The notes: generated by a model not told the origin, from the letters alone. A stretch of 15,862 nucleotides of DNA from an uncultured Oscillospiraceae bacterium (GCA_944385455.1 CALWXI010000026.1:1-15862), one strand, 5' to 3'. Counted from the stretch's first letter, positions 1 to 7,107 are shown. Numbers and translations are program-made.

Positions 1-546
1 TTCGACACCGAGGTCTACTCCAACACCGGCGGACAGGCCTCCAAGGCCTCCAACATCGGCCAGGTGGCACAGTTTGCCGCGGCCGGCAAGGAGATCAAGA
101 AGAAGTCCCTGGCAGAGATCGCCATGAGCTACGGCTACATCTATGTGGCCCAGATCGCCATGGGCGCCAACCCCGCCCAGACCCTGAAGGCCATCAAGGA
201 GGCCGAAGCCTATCACGGTCCCTCTCTGATCATCGGCTACGCCCCCTGCGAGATGCACTCCATCAAGGGCGGCATGATGAACTGCCAGAAGGAAATGAAG
301 AAGGCCGTGGAGTGCGGCTACTGGAACCTGTTCCGCTTCAATCCCGCCGCCGAGGGTGCCAAGTTCACTCTGGACTCCAAGGAGCCTGCCGGCGGATATC
401 AGGAGTTCCTCATGAACGAGGCCCGGTACAGCCGTCTGACCCGCGAGTTCCCCGACCGTGCCGGCGAGCTGTTCCAGCGCAACGAGAAGAACGCCATGGA
501 GCGGTATCAGCACCTGCTCAAGCTCAAGTCCATGTACGAGGGCTGA
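1..546 (+). CDS. nifJ: Pyruvate:ferredoxin (flavodoxin) oxidoreductase, C-terminal part (5' end outside window)
   Basis: The window opens inside this gene, and 181 C-terminal residues are visible. The enzyme oxidatively decarboxylates pyruvate to acetyl-CoA and CO2 and passes electrons to ferredoxin or flavodoxin. It is cytoplasmic and central to anaerobic fermentation. The fragment starts in the thiamine pyrophosphate domain with the family hallmark DTEVYSNTGGQASK (fragment residues 2-15). It continues into the YAPCEMH segment, whose Cys (residue 83) sits where the family has the distant fourth ligand of the proximal [4Fe-4S] cluster. The final part (ECGYWNLFRFNP and the NEARYSRLTREFP region) is typical of the PFOR C-terminus. 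Full-length members are about 1170-1200 residues, so only the last sixth is here. The frame is intact to a TGA at 544-546, and a terminator follows directly, so this is the last gene of its transcript. Confidence 0.95.
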   Translation, partial: FDTEVYSNTGGQASKASNIGQVAQFAAAGKEIKKKSLAEIAMSYGYIYVAQIAMGANPAQTLKAIKEAEAYHGPSLIIGYAPCEMHSIKGGMMNCQKEMKKAVECGYWNLFRFNPAAEGAKFTLDSKEPAGGYQEFLMNEARYSRLTREFPDRAGELFQRNEKNAMERYQHLLKLKSMYEG

Positions 547-564
547 GCGTTCCCACAATCAGGA

Positions 565-603
565 AGAGAGGTCCGCGGTACTTACCCGCGGGCCTCTCTT
601 TTT
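565..603 (+). terminator. Rho-independent terminator of the pyruvate:ferredoxin oxidoreductase gene
   Basis: A 14-bp stem (565-578 with 586-599, one G-T pair) closes a 7-nt loop and runs into a T tract at 599-603. It begins 18 nt after the stop codon. Confidence 0.92.
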
Positions 604-650
604 CACAGTGTGTTTACAATTTGTTCATATCTTTTGCGGGGCAGATACGC

Positions 651-656
651 TATAAT
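651..656 (+). promoter_or_regulatory. Candidate -10 element for the LTA synthase-like gene
   Basis: A perfect TATAAT lies 24 nt upstream of the ATG at 680 and after the preceding terminator. No convincing -35 hexamer is found 16-18 bp upstream, and there is no TG extension, so the promoter is either weak or activator dependent. A GAAAGGA ribosome binding site lies at 663-669. Confidence 0.45.
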
Positions 657-679
657 TCTGCCGAAAGGATGGTCGATGC

Positions 680-2671
680 ATGAGTCTGCTTCCTGCGGCC
701 GCAATTGTCCGAAAGCCGCGCAGGTATGCCCTGCCGGCAGTCCTTGCGCTGCTGAGCCTGCTGGTGACACTGGTGGTGGAGCTGTTCAACCACAAATCTT
801 TTACCGGCGGACTGGACAGCTTTTGGCAGTTTGCCACCGGGGCGCCTTTGGCACTGCTGGTGAATTACCTGCTGGTACTGCTGACGCTGGTACCGGCAAT
901 CTTTCTGCGCCGTCGGGTCTTCTACATCACGCTGGCATGTGCCGTCTGGCTCGCGGTCGGCGCAGTGAATGGATTTATCCTCCTCAATCGGATGACCCCC
1001 TTCACCGTGGCGGATCTCACTGTGGTCAACACCGGTCTGGACACCCTGCCCAACTATCTCTCCGCCGGATATATCGTACTGCTGGCCATTGCGGTGGGCG
1101 CGCTGCTGGCAGGTCTGGTGCTGCTTTTGTGGAAGGGGCCGCGCAGCAATATCCCCGGCCAGCAGCGGTTCTTTGCCGGGATTCTGGTGCTGCTGGTGAA
1201 TGCGGGCCTTCTCTTCGGTGCGTGGACCCTGGCATTTCGGGCCGGTCAGCTGTCCACTGTGTTTTCCAATCTGGCCAACGCCTATGATGATTACGGTTTT
1301 GCCTACTGCTTCGCGCAGACCTGGCTGAACAAGGGCATCTCTCTGCCTCCCGGCTACAATCTGGGCACCGTCCGGGACGTGCGGCAGCAAATCGAGGCGG
1401 GGCAGACCTCCTGTGTGCCGACAGCCGACGACGTCAATGTGATCTACGTGCAGCTGGAGTCCTTTGCCGACCCGGCAGAGATCCGGGGGCTGGAGCTGTC
1501 AGAGGACCCGGTGCCCAACTGGACGGCTCTGAACGAGGCGTACTCCTCCGGCGGCCTTCGGGTGCCGGTCGTCGGCGCGGGCACCGCCAACTCCGAGTGC
1601 GAGGTCCTCACGGGGATGAGCGTGCGGTTCTTCGGCCCCGGCGAGTACCCCTATCAGACCCGTCTGAAGACCCGGGCCGTGGAGACGGTGGCCTATAATC
1701 TGAAAGCTCACGGTTATGCCACCCATGCCATCCACAATCATCGGGCCACATTCTATAACCGCAACCTGGTCTATCGGAATCTGGGCTTTGACGACTTCAC
1801 CTCCCTGGAGTACATGCCCCAGGTGGAGCAGACTCCCGGCAACTGGGCCAAGGATGCCGTACTGACCGGGCAGATCCTTCAGGCGCTGGACACCACACCG
1901 GACCAGCCGGATCTGGTGTTCACCGTTTCTGTCCAGGGTCACGGCAAATATCCCACCGAGCCGGTGCTGGAAAATCCGGCGGTGACCGTCACCGCCTGTC
2001 CGGAACATCTGAACGTCAACGCGGTGGAGTATTATGTCAATCAGCTCCGGGAGATGGATCAGTTTATCGGCGAACTGGTCCAGGCCCTGAACCAGCGGAA
2101 AGAGAAGACGATTCTGGTGCTCTACGGCGACCATCTTCCGGCGTTGGGCCTGGAGGGAGCGGATATGCAAAGCGGTACTCTTTTCCGCACCGGCTATGTG
2201 ATCTGGGACAACTTCGGTCTGGACCTGCTGAACGAGGATCTGGCGGCCTATCAGCTCTCCGCAGCGGTCCTTGGCCGTCTGGGCATCTCCGACGGATATT
2301 TCAACGGCCTTCACCAGGTCTTTCGCGGGGAGGCCAGCTACGGCCAGGAGCTGCGGCTGCTGCAATACGACGTGCTCTACGGGCAGCAGTATCTCTATCA
2401 CGGAAAGGACCCCTATACCGCCACGGACATGACCATGGGGATGGCCCCCATTGTCGCCCAGACACTGGAACGGCATGGGGATGCCTGGTACATCAGCGGC
2501 GAGCATTTCACCCCCTACTGCCGGGTGACGGTGAACGGCAAGACCCTGGACGCCGTCTATCTGTCCCCCAGGATGATGAAGATCACCCAGGATCCCGGCA
2601 CCACGGATGTCCGGCAGGTGAAGATCGAGGTGGTGGACAGTCATGACGAGATCCTCAGCGACACGGAATGA
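680..2671 (+). CDS. LTA synthase / phosphoglycerol transferase family membrane protein
   Basis: This 663-residue membrane enzyme belongs to the alkaline-phosphatase-like sulfatase superfamily, LTA synthase type. Such enzymes move glycerolphosphate from phosphatidylglycerol onto a lipid or glycan acceptor outside the cell. Five hydrophobic segments (about 17-34, 56-76, 80-101, 128-150, 164-184) precede an extracellular catalytic domain from about 250. Visible active-site motifs are VQLESF (metal ligand E260), GTANSECE (probable nucleophile T302), HNHRATFYNR (352-361), VQGHGKYP (H421) and LYGDHLP (metal ligands D484, H485). The last 80 residues (ISGEHFTPYCRVTVNG and onward) look like an added beta-sandwich/Ig-like domain. 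The ATG at 680 follows GAAAGGA at a suitable distance. The gene stands alone between two terminators. Whether it makes lipoteichoic acid or modifies another polymer is not decided by the sequence. Confidence 0.85.
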   Translation: MSLLPAAAIVRKPRRYALPAVLALLSLLVTLVVELFNHKSFTGGLDSFWQFATGAPLALLVNYLLVLLTLVPAIFLRRRVFYITLACAVWLAVGAVNGFILLNRMTPFTVADLTVVNTGLDTLPNYLSAGYIVLLAIAVGALLAGLVLLLWKGPRSNIPGQQRFFAGILVLLVNAGLLFGAWTLAFRAGQLSTVFSNLANAYDDYGFAYCFAQTWLNKGISLPPGYNLGTVRDVRQQIEAGQTSCVPTADDVNVIYVQLESFADPAEIRGLELSEDPVPNWTALNEAYSSGGLRVPVVGAGTANSECEVLTGMSVRFFGPGEYPYQTRLKTRAVETVAYNLKAHGYATHAIHNHRATFYNRNLVYRNLGFDDFTSLEYMPQVEQTPGNWAKDAVLTGQILQALDTTPDQPDLVFTVSVQGHGKYPTEPVLENPAVTVTACPEHLNVNAVEYYVNQLREMDQFIGELVQALNQRKEKTILVLYGDHLPALGLEGADMQSGTLFRTGYVIWDNFGLDLLNEDLAAYQLSAAVLGRLGISDGYFNGLHQVFRGEASYGQELRLLQYDVLYGQQYLYHGKDPYTATDMTMGMAPIVAQTLERHGDAWYISGEHFTPYCRVTVNGKTLDAVYLSPRMMKITQDPGTTDVRQVKIEVVDSHDEILSDTE

Positions 2672-2730
2672 ACCCGACGGACGGGGAACTGGTCCGGCCT
2701 GCCAGGCAGAAAATACGCTTTGTCCGTCAT

Positions 2731-2758
2731 GCGGCGCCGCAAATGCGGCGCCGCTTTT
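2731..2758 (+). terminator. Rho-independent terminator after the LTA synthase-like gene
   Basis: Two copies of a 10-nt GC-only sequence (2731-2740 and 2745-2754) flank an AAAT loop and are followed by TTTT. Each copy is itself a palindrome, so they pair perfectly with each other. Confidence 0.88.
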
Positions 2759-2888
2759 CATATCTCGGGCACAGCGGTCCGCAGAGCCGCCCCCTCTGGA
2801 GACTTGAAAAGGCCGCACTCCTCGGACAGAAACGCAGGAACTTGCAAAAACTGCCCATTTGTCCTTTCAGACACCCCCTGCCGTCGGC

Positions 2889-2894
2889 TATACT
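2889..2894 (+). promoter_or_regulatory. Candidate -10 element for the DUF3100/TauE/amidohydrolase operon
   Basis: TATACT lies 36 nt upstream of the operon's first ATG and downstream of the previous terminator. The -35 region is poor: TTTCAG at 2865-2870 is the best near the right spacing, while a better TTGTCC (2859-2864) is too far away at 24 bp. The operon may therefore need an activator. Confidence 0.4.
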
Positions 2895-2930
2895 TCCCCT
2901 TATCAAAGAGAGAGAAGGAGTGGGAGCCCC

Positions 2931-3791
2931 ATGAAAAAGGCCGGATATGCCTATCCATCGCTGTTTGCCAGAATCGGAGGGGAATGGAAGCTGTATCTGC
3001 TGGCGTTCATATTCATTCTCATCGCCGACAGCATCGGACAGATCAAGATCCCCGTGTGGAAAGGAACGTTCATCATCTTCCCGATTTTCTACGCACTGTT
3101 CCTGGGCATTCTGACAGGGCCCAATACGCTGAAGATCCTGGATCATCAGAAAGTGAAGGCCGCATCCGGCCTGGTGGGCGTCGCCATTTTGCCCTTTGTC
3201 GCCAAGCTGGGCATCAACGCCGGCGCCAACCTGTCCGTAGTCATTTCCGCAGGTCCGGCACTGCTGCTTCAGGAATTCGGCAACCTGGGCACCATTCTGC
3301 TGGCCATGCCCGTGGCACTGCTGCTGGGTCTCAAGCGGGAAGCGGTGGGCGCCACTCATTCCATCAACCGCGAGACCAATCTGGCCCTGATGCAGGATAT
3401 GTTCGGCGCGGACTCTCCCGAAGCGCAGGGCAGCCTCTCTGTCTATATTGTCGGCGGCATGGTGGGTACCATCTATTTCGGCTTCATGGCCTCCATGGCT
3501 GCCGCCACCGGCGTGTTTCACCCCTACGCACTGGGCATGGCCTCCGGCGTGGGCGCCGGCATCCTGATGTCCTCCGCCGTGGCGGCGCTCTCCGAGGTGC
3601 TGCCCGCCTACGCCGACGAGATCGCCGCGCTGGCCTCCGCCAGCGAGACCATCTCCGGGATCGACGGCATTTACATGGCGATTTTTATCGGTATCCCTCT
3701 TTGCAACTGGTTGTACCGGAAGCTGGAACCCACTTTGGGCCGGATCACCAAGGCGGGCCGCCGGGGTGTCCAGCAGGCTGAGCGTAAATAA
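2931..3791 (+). CDS. DUF3100-type polytopic membrane protein, function unknown
   Basis: This is a 286-residue integral membrane protein. It resembles the DUF3100 family by my recognition, and no function is established for that family. Hydrophobic segments lie at about 21-35, 46-63, 78-95, 98-113, 119-134, 168-190, 199-222 and 244-261, so about eight helices. Conserved-looking polar patches are HSINRETN (143-150), in a loop, and the glycine-rich GMASGVGAG (202-210). The fold pattern (helices with broken, Gly/Ala/Asn-rich centres such as GINAGANLS) is what secondary carriers show, but this is inference. An in-frame upstream extension to 2859 is open. The ATG at 2931 is preferred because AGAAGGAG (2913-2920) sits just before it and the -10 candidate lies in the extension. 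It is the first gene of an operon with the three genes that follow. Confidence 0.7.
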   Translation: MKKAGYAYPSLFARIGGEWKLYLLAFIFILIADSIGQIKIPVWKGTFIIFPIFYALFLGILTGPNTLKILDHQKVKAASGLVGVAILPFVAKLGINAGANLSVVISAGPALLLQEFGNLGTILLAMPVALLLGLKREAVGATHSINRETNLALMQDMFGADSPEAQGSLSVYIVGGMVGTIYFGFMASMAAATGVFHPYALGMASGVGAGILMSSAVAALSEVLPAYADEIAALASASETISGIDGIYMAIFIGIPLCNWLYRKLEPTLGRITKAGRRGVQQAERK

Positions 3792-3806
3792 GAGGAGGAG
3801 GCAATC

Positions 3807-4253
3807 GTGCGTATCAAGGAGTGGATCTTCGTTCTGGCCATTGCCGGTCTCGGCATGATGACGGCCAATTTCATCGGATTTGACGTGGCATTTCTGGATT
3901 CCCTGCCCGGCGTTTTGGTGCTGCTGGGCATTGCTCTGTGCGCGGCGGGCCTTTCCGCCGTGATCCCCCTGAAGCTGCCCACCGTGGCATACTGTTCCAT
4001 CCTGGGCCTGCTGTGCGCCTGCCCCATTTCCCCCATCTCCGGTTTTGTCATCGAGGCGGCAGGGAAGATCAACTTCACCGCCCCGCTGACCATGGTGGGC
4101 GCCTTTGCCGGCATGTCCATCAGCAACCAGCTCAAGTCCTTCCTGAAACAGGGGTGGAAGCTGATCGTCATTACCATTCTGGTGATGACCGGCACTTTCT
4201 TCGGATCCCTGTGTATCGCCCAGGTGGTCCTGCAGCTGACCAGTGCCATCTGA
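3807..4253 (+). CDS. Small four-TM membrane protein, probable partner of the DUF3100-type protein
   Basis: I do not recognise a named family for this 148-residue hydrophobic protein. Four helices are visible at about 6-24, 33-54, 60-80 and 115-143, and a re-entrant-like segment APLTMVGAFAGMSIS lies at 92-106. The last third (a Gly/Ala-rich segment, a KSFLKQGWK linker, then a helix ending GTFFGS) has the layout of half of a two-part secondary carrier, and resembles the middle of the upstream protein in pattern. It starts with GTG at 3807, chosen because AGGAGGAGG (3793-3801) lies 5 nt upstream; no better ATG exists near that site. It begins 15 nt after the stop of the DUF3100-type gene and ends 6 nt before the TauE gene, so co-expression is very likely. 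A two-subunit transporter is an inference. Confidence 0.75.
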   Translation: MRIKEWIFVLAIAGLGMMTANFIGFDVAFLDSLPGVLVLLGIALCAAGLSAVIPLKLPTVAYCSILGLLCACPISPISGFVIEAAGKINFTAPLTMVGAFAGMSISNQLKSFLKQGWKLIVITILVMTGTFFGSLCIAQVVLQLTSAI

Positions 4254-4259
4254 CCGGCC

Positions 4260-5000
4260 ATGGAAATCCTCTTCGCCGCGGCCGGCTGCTGTGCCGTGGG
4301 ATTGATGATCGGCTGGTGCGGTGTGGCCGGTTTCCTGCTGCCCATCCTGTTTGTCAGTGCCTGCGGACTGTCGGTGGCGGAAAGCCTGTTTTTCAGCTTT
4401 CTGTGCTTCGCTGTCTCCGGTATCATCGGCGCCCACAGCTATCACCGCAGGGGAGAGCTGCCTCTGCGGCCCGCGCTCTGGCTCTGCGCCGGAAGTCTGG
4501 CCGGCGGTCTGGCCGGAGCGGCGCTGGGCGGACTGATCCCGGCGGAAACTGTAAAGCAGGTGCTCTACATAGTGGTGCTGCTGTCCGGCTGCGCCATCGT
4601 TCTGCGGGAACTGCGCCCCCAGCGCAGCGGCCGGAGCCGCCGCGTTTCTCGGAGCTGGCTGCTGCCGCTGGGCGCAGCCACCGGGCTGATCTGCGCCCTG
4701 TCCGGAGCCGGCGGTCCGGTCCTGGTGATGCCGCTGCTGGTGGTGCTGGGCTTTCCGGCCAAGGCGGCAGTGGGGATGGCCTTGCTGGATTCCGTTTTTA
4801 TCGCGCTTCCCGCCGTGGCAGTCTACGGGAGCCGCTGCACCCTCGCTCCGCTGCTGACGCTGCTGGCAGTATCCCTGTGCGCCCACGCGGTGGGCGTGTT
4901 CATCGGCAGCCGCACGGCGGCCCGGGTCCCGCAGGCCCTGCTCAAGCGCGGCGTCGCCGCGTTCTCCATTTGCTTTGCGCTGCTGATGCTTCTGAAATAG
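4260..5000 (+). CDS. TauE/SafE (sulfite exporter-like) family permease
   Basis: This 246-residue protein of about eight helices belongs to the TauE/SafE family. Members move anions such as sulfite, sulfoacetate or other small organic acids across the membrane, usually outward. The internal duplication typical of the family is visible: GWCGVAGFLLPILF (19-32) in the first half and LSGAGGPVLVMPLLVV (147-162) in the second. A basic cytoplasmic linker (RELRPQRSGRSRR, 116-128) joins the halves. The ATG at 4260 lies only 6 nt after the preceding stop and has no good ribosome binding site, so translation is probably coupled to the small membrane protein upstream. The TAG stop overlaps the AGGAGGT site of the next gene, which also ties expression together. 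Its place beside an amidohydrolase suggests it exports a reaction product or by-product, but the substrate is unknown. Confidence 0.88.
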   Translation: MEILFAAAGCCAVGLMIGWCGVAGFLLPILFVSACGLSVAESLFFSFLCFAVSGIIGAHSYHRRGELPLRPALWLCAGSLAGGLAGAALGGLIPAETVKQVLYIVVLLSGCAIVLRELRPQRSGRSRRVSRSWLLPLGAATGLICALSGAGGPVLVMPLLVVLGFPAKAAVGMALLDSVFIALPAVAVYGSRCTLAPLLTLLAVSLCAHAVGVFIGSRTAARVPQALLKRGVAAFSICFALLMLLK

Positions 5001-5010
5001 GAGGTCCCTC

Positions 5011-6339
5011 ATGGAAAAAGAAATCCATTCCTGCGACATTCTGCTGACAAATACCCGTTATCTGACGCCGGATATGCAGGTGGTCTCCGGCAAGTCCATC
5101 GCCATTGCGCAGGGCCGCATTCTGGACATCACGGATGCCGGGGCGGAAGCCTGCCAGGCAGAGATTGTCCTGCCCGGGGAACATCTTTTGTGGATGCCGG
5201 GCCTGATCGACGGACATCTCCACACCAGCCAGCAGCTCCTGCGCGGGCGGCTGCTGGACGAAAAGCCCGTGATCTGGAAGCGGGTAAACGTGCCCTTTGA
5301 AAGCCGGCTGGATCCGGAGAGCTCCCGGCTCAGCGCCCAGCTGGCGGCCATGGAGATGATCTCCTGCGGCACCACAGGCTTTGTGGACGCGGGCGGCAAG
5401 TATCCCGAGGTGTTCGCCCAGGTCTACGGGGACTGCGGGCTGCGGGGCCGTCTGAGCGTCATGACCAACGACAATCCCCACGCGCCGGAGAGCCTGCGGG
5501 CGCCGTCGGTGTCCCAGGCCGTGGACCGGCTGCGGTCCATGCGGGACGCGCTGTCCGGACGGATGAAGCCCATCTACTCCGTCACCACCCCCACCGCCGT
5601 CAGCGAGGCCCTTCTGCGGGCAGTCTTTCAGGCGGCAGCGGAGGACGGCGTGCCGGTGGAGACCCACATGAACGAATATGCCAGCGAGGTGACGGAGTTC
5701 ATCGAGCGCTATGGCGCGCGGCCGTTCACCTGGCTGGAATCGGAGGGCCTCCTGCAGGCGCCGCTGGTAGCTCCTCACTGCATATTCCTGGCCCAGGAGG
5801 AGATAGAGGTGCTCTCCCGCAGAGACGTGCGGGTGGCCCACTGCCCGTTTTCCAACTGCGGGAAGGGTGTTCCGCCCACGCCGCAGCTGCTCAGCGCGGG
5901 GGTCCCGGTGGGACTGGGCACCGACGGTTCCGCCCACGGCGGGCTGGATCTGTTTCGGGAAATGCGCCTTTTCAGGGGCGTGATGAATGTGACCCGCGGC
6001 GTGGCAGAGGCCAATTCCTCCATTATGCCCGCCCAGACACTTCTGCGGATGGCCACGCAGGGAGGGGCCGCGGCACTGCTGGAACCGGAGACCGGAGCCA
6101 TCGAGCCGGGACGGCTGGCGGATCTCATCGCCATTGACATTGACGCCCCCCATCTCTGGCCCACCCAGGACCTGGTGCATTCTCTGGTGGAAAGCGCCTC
6201 CGGCGCCGATGTCCGTCACTCCATCATCGACGGTGCTCTGGTGATGAAGGACCGGGAGCTCTTGACACTGGACGCGCACCGCATCCGCCGGGAAGCGGAG
6301 CTTCTTTTGGAGAAAAATCCCTGGATGTGCCGCTGGTGA
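5011..6339 (+). CDS. Amidohydrolase superfamily enzyme, cytosine/SAH/MTA deaminase-like (COG0402 type)
   Basis: This 442-residue metal-dependent hydrolase is most like the deaminase group that includes S-adenosylhomocysteine/methylthioadenosine deaminase and the triazine hydrolases. The expected active site is complete. H69 and H71 are in PGLIDGHLH. H219 and E222 are in ETHMNE. H256 is in APHCIFL and D305 in GLGTDGSAHGG, with H277 in AHCPFSN as a further conserved residue. By family knowledge H69, H71, H219 and D305 bind one zinc or similar metal, and E222 and H256 assist catalysis. The N- and C-terminal parts form the usual small beta domain. ATG at 5011 follows AGGAGGT (4999-5005), which overlaps the TauE stop. 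Co-transcription with three membrane proteins argues for a substrate taken up from outside rather than a housekeeping purine. The exact substrate (deaminated or dechlorinated heterocycle, or other amidine) cannot be read from sequence. Confidence 0.88.
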   Translation: MEKEIHSCDILLTNTRYLTPDMQVVSGKSIAIAQGRILDITDAGAEACQAEIVLPGEHLLWMPGLIDGHLHTSQQLLRGRLLDEKPVIWKRVNVPFESRLDPESSRLSAQLAAMEMISCGTTGFVDAGGKYPEVFAQVYGDCGLRGRLSVMTNDNPHAPESLRAPSVSQAVDRLRSMRDALSGRMKPIYSVTTPTAVSEALLRAVFQAAAEDGVPVETHMNEYASEVTEFIERYGARPFTWLESEGLLQAPLVAPHCIFLAQEEIEVLSRRDVRVAHCPFSNCGKGVPPTPQLLSAGVPVGLGTDGSAHGGLDLFREMRLFRGVMNVTRGVAEANSSIMPAQTLLRMATQGGAAALLEPETGAIEPGRLADLIAIDIDAPHLWPTQDLVHSLVESASGADVRHSIIDGALVMKDRELLTLDAHRIRREAELLLEKNPWMCRW

Positions 6340-6342
6340 CGC

Positions 6343-6371
6343 TTGTCCGCCTCCGGGAATCATGATATCAT
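6343..6371 (+). promoter_or_regulatory. Promoter of the Crp/Fnr-type regulator gene
   Basis: TTGTCC (6343-6348) and TATCAT (6366-6371) are separated by exactly 17 bp, and the -10 carries a TG extension (TGATATCAT, 6363-6371). The start of transcription would fall near 6378, giving a leader of only about 12 nt before the ATG at 6391. Confidence 0.65.
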
Positions 6372-6383
6372 GGTTCCCGGAGG
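6350..6383. promoter_or_regulatory. 34-bp near-perfect palindrome, candidate operator over the Crp/Fnr-type gene promoter
   Basis: Outer arms CCTCCGGGAA (6350-6359) and TTCCCGGAGG (6374-6383) match perfectly. The centre is the 12-bp palindrome CATGATATCATG (6361-6372), and only the T6360/G6373 pair is a wobble. It covers the spacer and the whole -10 of the regulator's promoter, and its right arm contains the GGAGG ribosome binding site. As DNA it could be the regulator's own operator. As RNA, in read-through transcripts from the amidohydrolase operon, it would form a strong hairpin hiding the ribosome binding site. The TTTT at 6387-6390 could also let it act as a weak terminator of the upstream operon. 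Confidence 0.7.
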
Positions 6384-6390
6384 TGGTTTT

Positions 6391-7107
6391 ATGCGCTTTG
6401 CGGAGCTGCTGCAGATCGCACCGGAGCTGAGCCGGTTCACGGATTCCATTCCCGAGGAGCTGGACGGACAGTTTACCCTGCTCTCTTACGGTCCTCACGC
6501 GCTGATCCACCAGAAGGACTCCCAGCTGGAGCGCATCGGAATCCTGCTCAAGGGATCCTTTCGGGTGGTCAATGAGTTTGAAAACGGCAACGTGTTCATG
6601 ATCGAGCTCAACGACGCCGTCTCCTTCACCGGCGAGGTCACGCTTCTGGCCGGTGCCGCCACCACCTCCGTCACCATTGAAACCGTCTCAGACTGTCTGG
6701 TGGCCTTTATGCCGGTGGCGGCTTTCGACGCCTGGCTCCGCCGGGACATCCGGCTGCTGCGGGCCGTCAGCGAGCATGTGGCTGCCAAGCTGTACTGCTC
6801 CAGCTACAACCGGGGCGAGCGTCTGTTCTACTCCGCCAAGTACGTGCTGCTGAAATACCTCACCCAGCAGGCCGAGACCTTGGGCATCCGCCGCGCCGGA
6901 AGGGTGGTACTGCAGAAGACCCGGCAGGAGATCAGCGAGGAGGTGGGCATGACGGTCAAGACCATCAACCGCATCCTCACCCGGTTCTGCCGGGACGGGC
7001 TCCTTTCCATCCAGCGTGGGAAAGTGGCTCTGGACACGGCCCAATACCACCTGGCCCAGCAGGAGCTGAAGGTCTACATCAACGAAAACCGCAACGGCGC
7101 CAGATAG
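6391..7107 (+). CDS. Crp/Fnr family transcriptional regulator
   Basis: This 238-residue protein has the two-part Crp/Fnr architecture: an N-terminal cyclic-nucleotide-binding-like beta barrel (about 25-110), a dimer helix (about 114-138), and a C-terminal winged helix-turn-helix (about 176-212: TRQEISEEVGMTVKTINRIL, then a wing). The barrel has GEVTLLAG (81-88) at the phosphate-binding-cassette position, but the following TTSV lacks the Arg-Ser pair that binds cAMP. There is also no N-terminal Cys cluster as in Fnr, so the signal is probably another small molecule. The start is ATG 6391, with GGAGGTGG (6380-6386... ) just upstream. An in-frame TTG at 6343 would place the promoter and palindrome inside the coding region and is rejected. 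The gene follows the amidohydrolase operon by 51 nt on the same strand, suggesting it controls that operon and itself. Confidence 0.88.
   Translation: MRFAELLQIAPELSRFTDSIPEELDGQFTLLSYGPHALIHQKDSQLERIGILLKGSFRVVNEFENGNVFMIELNDAVSFTGEVTLLAGAATTSVTIETVSDCLVAFMPVAAFDAWLRRDIRLLRAVSEHVAAKLYCSSYNRGERLFYSAKYVLLKYLTQQAETLGIRRAGRVVLQKTRQEISEEVGMTVKTINRILTRFCRDGLLSIQRGKVALDTAQYHLAQQELKVYINENRNGAR

Noticed and set aside
669..683. Four-codon reading frame (ATG GTC GAT GCA TGA) whose stop overlaps the LTA synthase-like start
   Set aside because: Its ATG lies right against the GAAAGG site, too close for initiation, and such short frames are expected by chance.
2731..2758. Twin GC palindromes as a mobile-element or attachment-site repeat
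   Set aside because: Position after a stop codon, short loop and following TTTT fit a plain terminator. No second copy was noticed elsewhere in the window.
1499..2818. Minus-strand frame of about 440 codons opposite the LTA synthase-like gene
   Set aside because: No domain or ribosome binding site, and it runs through the terminator at 2731-2758.
2727..5039. Very long open frame on the minus strand (about 770 codons) opposite the DUF3100/TauE operon
   Set aside because: It is rich in Gln, Gly, His and Arg with no recognisable domain, and lies opposite genes with clear families, motifs and ribosome binding sites. It is a by-product of high GC at third codon positions.
6343..6390. Upstream TTG start extending the Crp/Fnr-type protein by 16 residues
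   Set aside because: No ribosome binding site. The extension would encode the promoter and palindrome, while ATG 6391 has a strong GGAGG site.
4942..6510. Minus-strand frame of about 520 codons opposite the amidohydrolase gene
   Set aside because: Shadow of a gene with a complete active site. The composition is unlike a real protein.
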